Source: Streptomyces sp. ADI96-02
Lineage (GTDB): Bacteria > Actinomycetota > Actinomycetes > Streptomycetales > Streptomycetaceae
NCBI RefSeq assembly: GCF_003846185.1
Contig: NZ_ML123034.1
Span: 6,547,799-6,611,798, forward strand
DNA: 64,000 nt
Reading direction: 5' to 3'
The notes under the pieces are model-generated. The model saw only the letters and a program-made list of their open reading frames with translations. It was not told where the DNA came from and searched no databases. Below are positions 33,033-39,749 of the stretch, in pieces. Position 1 is the first letter of the stretch; every line of letters starts with the position of its first letter. The translations under genes were made by a program, and so were the position numbers.

Positions 33033-33276
33033 CCTTCGGCAGTTCGGCGGTCCGGCGGTCCGGCGGGGCGCCGGGGGTGTTCGGGGGGCGTGCGCCGCGT
33101 CGGGCGGGTGCGCGGCGTCGGGCGGAGTGCTCCTGAGGACTCCGCGCACGAGGAGCGAACGACTGCCGCCGTCGGAGCACGCCGGTACCATCGGACGCCG
33201 TCGGGCCGGTGGTCCGGCGGCCGGCGACGGCCCGGCGCGACAGCGAAACGGAGGGGGTCTCGATCACTCCGCCACG
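33033..33276. other. Non-coding stretch after hypE
   Basis: Very GC-rich spacer with short degenerate direct repeats (variants of GGCGGTCC and CGCGTCGGGCGGG). No supported gene and no clear terminator hairpin with a U tract. Confidence 0.4.
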
Positions 33277-33295
33277 GAAGGTTAGGGTGGCCTAA
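33277..33295. promoter_or_regulatory. DmdR/DtxR-type iron box upstream of the siderophore reductase gene
   Basis: GAAGGTTAGGGTGGCCTAA matches the Streptomyces iron-box consensus TTAGGTTAGGCTCACCTAA at 14 of 19 positions, including both outer GGTTAGG and CCTAA parts. It is about 195 bp before the start of the siderophore-interacting protein gene and fits iron-dependent repression by DmdR1. Confidence 0.75.
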
Positions 33296-33488
33296 GTCGA
33301 ATCGGAGCCGATCGCGGGGCGGGCGGGGCGATCCGGGCCGGGCGGTCGCGTTCGCGCGCACCGGTCCCCGGGCCGCGGTGGTGCCGCCGGCCGCGGGGCG
33401 CGGGCGGTGTCCGACGGCGCAACCCCTGCCCACCCCGAGCCCGTTCGCCGCGACCGGGCCGACCACGCCTCACGAAGGGGCAGTGCCC

Positions 33489-34381
33489 ATGACGATCCAC
33501 CGAGCCGTCGTCGCCCGCGTCCAGCCGCTCACCCCGGCGATGACCCGCGTCACCTTCCACGGCGAGGGCCTCGCCGCCTTCACCTCCACCGGCGTCGGCG
33601 ACGAGTACGTACGCCTGTTCTTCCCGCACGGCCCGGACCGCCAGGACGTCTCCCTGCCCCGCTCGACCGAGCAGGGAGGCTGGGAGACGCCCGAGGGCCG
33701 GCCCGTCGCGCCGATGCGCACGTACACGGTCCGGGCGGTGCGCCCGCAGGCCCGCGAGATCGACGTCGACTTCGTCCTGCACGAACACGGTGTGGCCTCC
33801 GGCTGGGTCGCGTCGGCCCGCCCCGGGACGTGATCGGCCTCAACGACCCCACCGGCCTCTACCGCCCGCCGGCCGATCTCGCCCGGCAGGTGCTGATAGC
33901 CGACCAGACCGGCCTGCCGGCGGTCGCCCGCCTGCTGGAGGGCACACCGGACGGAGTCAGGACGCGGGTCGTCCTCGAAGTGCCCGACCCCTCCGCCGTC
34001 CAGCCGCTCACCCGGCCCGCCGACTGCACGGTGACGTGGACCTACGGAGGCAACGGCCGCGGCCCCAGCCGCCTGGCCGACCTGGTCGAGGCCGCCGTGC
34101 CGCCCGGCACCGACCTCACGCACGGCTACGTCTGGGTCGCGGGCCAGACCAACGCGCTGCGCGCCGTGCGCCGTTACCTGCGCAAGGACCTCGCTCTGCC
34201 CGCCGAGCGCTTCAAGGTCGTCGGCTACTGGATCCCGGGCTCCGACACCTGGAGCGAACGGTACGAGGCGCTGCCCGGGGCCGTCCGCACCGAGCTGGAG
34301 GCCCTCTGGGACCGGCCCGCCGAGGAGTTCGAGGACCTGACCATCCGCTACGAGGCACGCCTCAGCGACCTGGGCCTGTGA
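33489..34381 (+). pseudogene. Siderophore-interacting protein (FAD-dependent ferric-siderophore reductase), frameshifted
   Basis: Two frames together make a complete SIP-family protein of 297 residues. The first frame (to 33833) carries the FAD-binding barrel with RTYTVRAVRP and VLHEHGVASGWVASARPG. The second continues with VIGLNDPTGLYRPP, VWVAGQTNALRAVRRYL and the C-terminal GYWIPG. The break is at the CCCCGGG tract near 33821-33827: one extra G restores ARPGDVIGL. The total length (893 bp) is also one base short of a whole number of codons. It is either a sequencing error in a G/C run or a true one-base deletion. Normal role: NAD(P)H-dependent reduction and release of iron from siderophores. 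Confidence 0.85.
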
Positions 34382-34499
34382 ACCCGGACGGGGCGGCCCC
34401 GCCACCGCGTCGCCGCCCCGTCCACCGCCCCGGCCGCGCCCGAACCCCGATCGACCGCCCGCACGGGCCGAACCCCGACAGCGAGGTCCCGCACCCGCC

Positions 34500-35333
34500 A
34501 TGCCCACCGCACTCCTCAACGGCATCACCGTGTCCTACGACGACACCGGTGCCGGCGAACCCGTCGTCCTCGTCAACGGAACCGGCGTCGGCAGGACCGT
34601 CTGGCGCGCCCGCCAGACCCCGGCCCTGGTCGCCGCCGGCTACCGGGTGATCGCCCTGGACAACCGAGGTCTTCCGCCGAACACCCAGCCGCCCGGCGGC
34701 ATCACCCTGGACACCATGGCGGGGGACGTGGCCGCCCTCATCGACCACCTCCGCCTGGCGCCCTGCCGGATCGTCGGCTACTCCCTGGGCGCCTCCGTCG
34801 TCGCCGAACTCCTCCTCACCCGGCCCGGACTCGTCCGGCAAGCCGTGATGATGGCCGGACGCGCCCGCCCCGACCCCTTCGGCACCGCGTACAACCGCGC
34901 CGCCCGCGACCTGATCGACGGCGGCGCGACCGTCCCGGCGAGCCACCGTGCCGTCTTCTCCGCCCTGAGCTACCTCTCGCCCCACACCCTGCGGGACCCG
35001 CGCGCCGCACAGGACTGGCTCGACGTCTTCACCTACGCGCAGGCGGCGACCGGACCGGGCATCCGCGCCCAGTACGACGCCGTCGGCCCCACGGACCGGC
35101 TCCCGCGCTACGCCGCCATCGACGTCCCCCTCCTGTGCGTGGGTTTCGCCGACGACGTGATGATCCCGCCCGCCGCGACCCGCGAGATCGCCGACACCGT
35201 CCCCGGCGCCCGCTACACCGAGATCGAACGCTGCGGCCACTACGGTCATCTGGAACGACCCGCCGAAGTCAACGCCGTCCTGCTCGACTTCTTCGCCGGG
35301 AAGTCGGGCGGGGCGGCGCGGGGTACGTCGTGA
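34500..35333 (+). CDS. Alpha/beta-fold hydrolase
   Basis: A 277-residue hydrolase. The oxyanion region VVLVNGTGVG, nucleophile elbow GYSLGAS (Ser), acid in GFADDVMIPP and catalytic His in CGHYGHLE make a complete triad. It resembles the small esterase/peroxidase-like group with a short cap domain. Substrate unknown. It follows the broken siderophore reductase gene by 118 bp on the same strand; hydrolysis of a siderophore ester is possible but unsupported by any motif. Confidence 0.85.
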   Translation: MPTALLNGITVSYDDTGAGEPVVLVNGTGVGRTVWRARQTPALVAAGYRVIALDNRGLPPNTQPPGGITLDTMAGDVAALIDHLRLAPCRIVGYSLGASVVAELLLTRPGLVRQAVMMAGRARPDPFGTAYNRAARDLIDGGATVPASHRAVFSALSYLSPHTLRDPRAAQDWLDVFTYAQAATGPGIRAQYDAVGPTDRLPRYAAIDVPLLCVGFADDVMIPPAATREIADTVPGARYTEIERCGHYGHLERPAEVNAVLLDFFAGKSGGAARGTS

Positions 35334-35422
35334 GCAGCCCCGTGCCCGGCGGTGTTCCCGCATATCGGCCGTCCGGCTGGGCAGACGCTCAGGACGCGAG
35401 CAGCGAAGGAGTGTCGCATCCG

Positions 35423-35836
35423 ATGTCCATGCCCAGCTATCCGCAGCAGTCAGGTTGGGACGAGCCCCGGTACGGCAGTCCGGAGCCTGCCCGGACCAAC
35501 GGGTTCGCCGTCACCGCCCTCGTCCTCGGCCTGCTCGCCTGCCTCTTCTTCTGGACCGTCGTCGGCGGCCTTCTGCTCGGCCTGCTCGCGGCCGTCTTCG
35601 GCATACTCGCGGTGCTCCGCACGCGGGGCGGCCGGGCCCCGCGCCGGGTGATGGCGATCGTCGGCGCGTCCCTCGGCGTGCTCGGCCTCCTCGGCTCGGC
35701 CCTCGTCCTCGTCGTCGGCCTGTCCGTCCTCGACTCCGAGAGCTACTCGGGCTTCGAGGACTGCATGCGCGACGCGGGCAGCCGGTCGGCGGAGGACCGC
35801 TGTGCCGAGGACTTCGCCGACAGCCTGACCGGCTGA
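35423..35836 (+). CDS. DUF4190-type small membrane protein
   Basis: A 137-residue protein. A Pro/Gln/Ser-rich N-terminal cytoplasmic part is followed by a helix pair characteristic of DUF4190 (TNGFAVTALVLGLLACLFF, then LLAAVFGILAVLRTRGGRA), a third helix (VMAIVGASLGVLGLLGSA), and an outer tail with two Cys (FEDCMRDAGS, EDRCAEDF) that could form a disulfide. Function unknown. The ATG is preceded by GAAGGAG 11 bases upstream. Confidence 0.78.
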   Translation: MSMPSYPQQSGWDEPRYGSPEPARTNGFAVTALVLGLLACLFFWTVVGGLLLGLLAAVFGILAVLRTRGGRAPRRVMAIVGASLGVLGLLGSALVLVVGLSVLDSESYSGFEDCMRDAGSRSAEDRCAEDFADSLTG

Positions 35837-35860
35837 CCGGGCGCGGTCCGCCGCCTCAGC

Positions 35861-36088
35861 TCACCGCCCCGGCAGAACACCCGCGGCGACCAGCATGTCG
35901 TAGGTACGCGTCTGCTCCTCGTCGAGGTCCGAGTACAGCAGGGCGTACGCCGCGTCCTCGCCGCGCAGCACCGCGACCGGGTCCCAGTCGGGGCCGAGGG
36001 CGGCGAGGACCGCGGCTCGTCGGCGTACCTCGTCGGCGGTCAGGTCGAGGGCGAAGGGCACGAGGCCGGCGGGGCCGTTCTGGTTCAT
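35861..36088 (-). CDS. DUF6400-like small protein
   Basis: A 75-residue acidic helical protein with ALDLTADEVRRRAAVLAALG and GPDWDPVAVLRGEDAAYALL, ending LVAAGVLPGR. The pattern resembles a small Streptomyces family (DUF6400 by recall) of unknown function. The ATG at 36088 was chosen because GGAAG precedes it; the upstream part of the frame is Arg-rich and unlikely to be coding. Confidence 0.65.
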   Translation of the reverse strand: MNQNGPAGLVPFALDLTADEVRRRAAVLAALGPDWDPVAVLRGEDAAYALLYSDLDEEQTRTYDMLVAAGVLPGR

Positions 36089-36228
36089 GGCGATACTTCC
36101 GATGTGTCGGGGCTCTGGTCCTTCTTTATCAGGGGACCGGGCACCTAGGGAAGGGCCGTCCGGCCCGGTCCGGATCCGCCGGTGACCCATCTCACGCCTC
36201 ACACCTTCACGCCTCACGCGCTGCGCCT

Positions 36229-36363
36229 TCAGGCCGCCGGGCCGGGCTTCGGGCGGCTCGGCTCGGCCTTCGGGCGGGCGCCGAGCAGACGCTCCTCATA
36301 GGTGTCCAGGAAGAGCATGAGCGACAGCAGGACCGGCGGCAGGAGCAGGGCCAGGACCGACAT
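36229..36363 (-). CDS. 44-residue single-span membrane protein
   Basis: Short gene preceded by GGAGGCACC and ATG. The product starts MSVLALLLPPVLLSLMLFLD, one membrane helix, followed by YEERLLGARP and a Pro/Lys-rich cytoplasmic tail. Similar tiny proteins occur across Streptomyces; the role is unknown. The frame upstream of this ATG is not supported. Confidence 0.6.
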   Translation of the reverse strand: MSVLALLLPPVLLSLMLFLDTYEERLLGARPKAEPSRPKPGPAA

Positions 36364-36651
36364 GGTGCCTCCGCGTGCGATGGGTCGGTGGGGACGGTGG
36401 CTGTTCGGGTTGCCCGATCCGGTCGGCGTACCCCTGGGCCGGGTGAAGGTTGTGTGACCGTGTGACCTTCCGCCGCGCCTGGCCTCCGATGGCGCCGGGG
36501 CGCGTAGGGGTACGGCGGGAGACGCGGATGAGGCCGCTGGGGCGACCGATCGCCGAAGCGGCGAAGGTTTGTGAGGCTGCCGGCCGGGAAGCGATGCCCG
36601 TGACCGTCGGAACCGACAAAACGGTGGAATCCGCACGGATCGGCCAGTATG
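36364..36651. other. Intergenic region between two small genes
   Basis: About 290 bp serving as divergent upstream region of the 44-residue gene and the bL37 gene. An inverted pair GAAGGT/ACCTTC (36445-36470) encloses two TGTGACC-like direct repeats. No clear -35/-10 pair was found. Confidence 0.35.
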
Positions 36652-36652
36652 G

Positions 36653-36659
36653 AAGGAGG
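36653..36659 (+). promoter_or_regulatory. Ribosome binding site of the bL37 gene
   Basis: A perfect AAGGAGG five bases before the ATG. It is the strongest Shine-Dalgarno sequence seen in the window and supports this 25-codon gene. Confidence 0.75.
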
Positions 36660-36664
36660 GTTCG

Positions 36665-36742
36665 ATGTCCTCGAAGCGACGCCGCAAGAAGAAGGCCCGC
36701 CGCAAGAACGGCGCCAACCACGGCAAGCGTCCCCAGTCCTGA
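36665..36742 (+). CDS. Ribosomal protein bL37 (25 residues)
   Basis: The product is almost wholly basic (SSKRRRKKKARRKNGANHGKRP region). The KNGANHGKRP ending is the signature of bL37, the 24-residue actinobacterial large-subunit protein seen in mycobacterial ribosome structures near 23S rRNA. It is too short for most gene callers. It is preceded by AAGGAGG and followed at once by a 62-bp perfect palindrome that probably ends the transcript. Recognised by pattern; no structure or search was used. Confidence 0.82.
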   Translation: MSSKRRRKKKARRKNGANHGKRPQS

Positions 36743-36743
36743 G

Positions 36744-36805
36744 GGGCGGAGAGCGGATTCGGGGGCGGCACCGCGCGGTGCCGCCCCCGAATCCGCTCTC
36801 CGCCC
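36744..36805. terminator. 62-bp perfect palindrome after the bL37 gene
   Basis: Two 31-base arms that are exact reverse complements with no spacer, beginning two bases after the bL37 stop. RNA from either strand would fold into a very long hairpin. It lies between bL37 and the convergent TetR gene, so it likely works as a bidirectional terminator or RNA stabiliser. Confidence 0.85.
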
Positions 36806-36889
36806 GTTGGTTCGTCGCGGTCGGCGAGTCGGCTGCCATGGCGCGCCTGAATGCCGCCCGGCCCGACGCGTCTGCGCCGAGAACGGTGC

Positions 36890-37510
36890 TCACCGGCTCA
36901 GCAGCCGCATTCCGCCGGTCAGTTCGCGCAGGCAGCGCACCGCGAGCTCGGCGGGCGAGTGCGGGCCGGCGGCGGGAGCGTCCGTACCGGCCCACGCTTC
37001 GAGTGCCACCCTGATGGCATCCGTGGCCGCGGCCGCCGCGAGCCGTACCTCCAGCGGGTCGGCGTCCGGCCCGGCCAGGCGGGTCAGCACCGGCAGCAGG
37101 CGCTCCTCGGAATCCTGGTTCACCCGGTACCAGACCGCGCGCAGCGCCGGGTCGCGCTCGGCCGCACGCAGCAGTCCCCGGGTCCACTTCAACTGCTCCG
37201 CGGTGGCCGCGTCGGGTGCCGCGAGCGCTTCGCGGACGGCGGCCTCCAGGGTGGGGTGCAGCGGGCCCGGTTCGGCGGCTTCGAGCAGGGCCCGCCACCG
37301 CTCGGCGCCGCCCGAGAGCAGCGGCCCGACCGCGTCCTGCTTGGAGCGGAAATAGCGGTAGAAGGTGCGCAGCGCGACCCCGGCCCGACGGGCGATGGCC
37401 TCGGCGGTGGTGCCGTCAGGTCCGTGCTCGGCGAACAGCGCGGCGGCGGCACGGGCGATGTCGAGCTGGGTCGCGGCCTTGCGGCGCTCGGTCAGGGAGG
37501 GCTGGGTCAC
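36890..37510 (-). CDS. TetR-family transcriptional regulator
   Basis: A 206-residue repressor. The N-terminal helix-turn-helix (AAALFAEHGPDGTTAEAIARRAGVALRTFYRYF read as two helices, about 20-55) is of the AcrR/TetR type. The C-terminal ligand domain has a LLRAAERDPALRAVW helix. GTG start. It is divergent from the SDR gene over a 151-bp gap containing TGGCA-N5-TGCCA (37559-37573), a likely site for its own binding. Confidence 0.88.
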   Translation of the reverse strand: MTQPSLTERRKAATQLDIARAAAALFAEHGPDGTTAEAIARRAGVALRTFYRYFRSKQDAVGPLLSGGAERWRALLEAAEPGPLHPTLEAAVREALAAPDAATAEQLKWTRGLLRAAERDPALRAVWYRVNQDSEERLLPVLTRLAGPDADPLEVRLAAAAATDAIRVALEAWAGTDAPAAGPHSPAELAVRCLRELTGGMRLLSR

Positions 37511-37558
37511 GTGCTCAGCGTACGCCCGGCACCTCGGCTGATGCGCGAAATGACATCA

Positions 37559-37573
37559 TGGCAAAACGTGCCA
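37559..37573. promoter_or_regulatory. Candidate TetR operator between the TetR and SDR genes
   Basis: The inverted repeat TGGCA-N5-TGCCA sits in the gap between the divergent TetR and SDR starts, about where promoters of both genes would be. Confidence 0.4.
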
Positions 37574-37661
37574 CTCAGGCGTACGGTGTATTAGGCGCGG
37601 GCTCCTCGATTCCCACGGGCCGGCCGCTTCCACCACCCCATCGCCAGAAAGCTGGACCGAG

Positions 37662-38465
37662 ATGAGCCCGAACCCCGTCACCGACCGCTACGAGGGCCGC
37701 CGCGCGTTGATCACCGGCGGTGGTTCGGGCATCGGCCAGGCCACCGTGCTGAGACTGCTGGCCGAGGGCGGCAGGGTCGTCGCCGCGGACGTCAGCGAGG
37801 CCGGGCTGGGGGATACCGCCGAGAAGGCGGGCGCCGCCGCCGAGCGCCTCACCACACTCGTCGTCGACATAGCCGACGAGGGCTCGGTGCGCTCGGGCGT
37901 CGCCGCCGCGGTCGCCGCGCTCGGCGGCCTCGACGTGCTGGTCAACGCGGCCGGCATCCTGCGCTCCTCGCACACCCACGAGACGAGCCTCGCCGACTTC
38001 AACAAGATCGTCGCGGTGAATCTGACGGGTACCTTCCTGATGATCCGCGAGTCGATCCCGGCACTGCTCGACGGCGACGGCGCGGCCGTCGTCAACTTCA
38101 GTTCCACCTCGGCGGCGTTCGCGCACCCGTACATGGCCGCGTACGCGGCCAGCAAGGGCGGCATCCAGTCGATGACGCACGCGCTCGCGGCCGAGTACGC
38201 CAAGCAGGGCATCCGCTTCACCGCCGTACAGCCCGGCTCGATCTCCTCCGGCATGACGGACGGCACCGGCGCGTCCCGGGCGAGTGTGGGCCCCGGCCTG
38301 CCCGAGGACGCCGACATGTCGCTGTTCGTGAAGCTGGCGCCCGCCATGGGCCAGGGCTTCGCCGGCCCGGAGACGGTGGCGTCGGTGGTGGCGATGCTGG
38401 CGAGCGACGACGGCCGCTTCATCACCGGCACCGAGATCCGCGTCGACGGCGGCACGCACTTCTGA
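37662..38465 (+). CDS. Short-chain dehydrogenase/reductase (SDR)
   Basis: A 267-residue classical SDR. The cofactor motif TGGGSGIG is followed by NAAGIL (NNAG-like), a catalytic Ser in FSSTSAA, and Tyr-Lys in YAASKGG. The C-terminus GTEIRVDGGTHF is typical. It oxidises or reduces a hydroxy/keto group with NAD(P)(H); substrate unknown. Divergent from the TetR gene, so probably repressed by it. Confidence 0.9.
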   Translation: MSPNPVTDRYEGRRALITGGGSGIGQATVLRLLAEGGRVVAADVSEAGLGDTAEKAGAAAERLTTLVVDIADEGSVRSGVAAAVAALGGLDVLVNAAGILRSSHTHETSLADFNKIVAVNLTGTFLMIRESIPALLDGDGAAVVNFSSTSAAFAHPYMAAYAASKGGIQSMTHALAAEYAKQGIRFTAVQPGSISSGMTDGTGASRASVGPGLPEDADMSLFVKLAPAMGQGFAGPETVASVVAMLASDDGRFITGTEIRVDGGTHF

Positions 38466-38557
38466 CCCGCCGCCCGCTCACCGCGCCCCGCCACGACACC
38501 GATTGCCGGTCGGGCTCTAGGCCCGCACGGCTCCTTGCTATACCTTGCATCTAATAA

Positions 38558-38584
38558 GCTTGCTAGACGCCGCGTCTAACAAGC
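38558..38584. promoter_or_regulatory. 27-bp palindrome upstream of the AurF-like gene (candidate operator)
   Basis: Two 13-base arms around a single C, beginning GCTTG and centred on TAGACGC-C-GCGTCTA, with one mismatch. It lies about 120 bp before the AurF-like start in an AT-richer patch that also holds TATACCTTGC. It looks like a TetR/MarR-type site; no regulator gene is adjacent except the TetR upstream of the SDR gene. Confidence 0.55.
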
Positions 38585-38701
38585 GAGGGCGGCGCTCGGC
38601 GGCCATCGGCCCCATCCCGTGGGAAACGGGATGGGGCACCGGACGGGCGGCGCCGGATCGATCCCGCGATTCGTCGATCTCCCGATTCAAGGAGCCGCAC
38701 C

Positions 38702-39622
38702 ATGGCAAGCAGCACCTTTCGGCCGAAGGACCAGGAGCAGGACCGGCTCGCCGACCGGGACGTGGCCCGGCGGCTGCTCGCGTCGTCCGCCGAGCTGTCG
38801 TACGACCCGGCCACCGAGGTGGACTGGGACACCCCGCTCGACACGGACCACCACGGCGCCAGCCCGGAGTGGAGCACGCTCTACGGGACCGCCTACTGGG
38901 CCGAATTGACCGAGGACCGGCGCAGGGCCCTCACCCGCCAGGAGGCCGCGTCCGTCGCCTGCACGGGCATCTGGTTCGAGATGATCCTGCAGCAGATGGT
39001 GCTGCGAGACATGTACGCCGAGGACCCCACGGACCCGCGCTTCCAGTGGGCGCTCACCGAGATAGCCGACGAGTGCCGGCACTCCATCATGTTCGCCCGG
39101 GGCGCGGCGAAGCTCGGCGCACCCGCCTACCGGCCGCGCCGGGCGGTGGTCGAGCTCGGCCGGGTCTTCAAGACCGTGGCCTTCGGCGAGGCGGCGTACG
39201 CGGCGATCCTCGTCGCCGAAGAGGTCCTCGACGTCATGCAGCGCGACTGGATGCGCGACGAACGGGTCGCGCCCTTCGTCCGCACCATCAACAACATCCA
39301 CGTGGTGGAGGAGTCGCGCCACATGAAGTTCGCCCGCGACGAGACCCGCAGGCGGCTGCGCGGCGCGGGCGCGGTGCGCCGGCAGATCAACGCCCTCGTG
39401 GTGGCGATCGCCTCCTACTGCATCGTCACCAGCATGGTGAACCGCGACGTCTACCGGAACGCGGGTCTGGACGCCGAACGGGCCCGCGCCGAGGCCAGGG
39501 CCAACGAACATCACAAATCCCTGATGCGGTCGAGCTGTTCGGGCCTGATGGAGTTCCTGGCCTCCGCCCGGCTGCTGACCCGGCCGGCCCTCTTCTTCTA
39601 CCGGCGCGCCTCGCTCATCTGA
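38702..39622 (+). CDS. AurF-like di-iron N-oxygenase
   Basis: A 306-residue all-helical enzyme of the p-aminobenzoate N-oxygenase (AurF) family, which oxidises arylamines to nitro groups. The expected di-iron ligands can all be read: Glu93 (IWFEMIL), Glu124 and His127 (ADECRHS), Glu173 or 174 (VAEEVLD), and His200, Glu204, His207 (IHVVEESRH). No aminobenzoate-making genes are nearby, so another amine substrate or a general detoxifying role is possible. The fused ferredoxin-ferredoxin reductase gene 127 bp downstream would supply the electrons. Confidence 0.87.
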   Translation: MASSTFRPKDQEQDRLADRDVARRLLASSAELSYDPATEVDWDTPLDTDHHGASPEWSTLYGTAYWAELTEDRRRALTRQEAASVACTGIWFEMILQQMVLRDMYAEDPTDPRFQWALTEIADECRHSIMFARGAAKLGAPAYRPRRAVVELGRVFKTVAFGEAAYAAILVAEEVLDVMQRDWMRDERVAPFVRTINNIHVVEESRHMKFARDETRRRLRGAGAVRRQINALVVAIASYCIVTSMVNRDVYRNAGLDAERARAEARANEHHKSLMRSSCSGLMEFLASARLLTRPALFFYRRASLI

Positions 39623-39749
39623 CCCGGCGGCGCACACCGGGGCACGCCCGTAACGGACCGGCAACGGGTCCGGGACGGGCCGAAGCCCGCGCTCCGAGCC
39701 GACGACCCCTTCCGGCCCCGGTCCCGGGCCGACGAACCGAGACGACGAG

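Noticed and set aside
33033..33276. Possible small gene between hypE and the iron box
   Set aside because: Open frames exist, but repeats and codon use are not coding-like and no ribosome site is visible.
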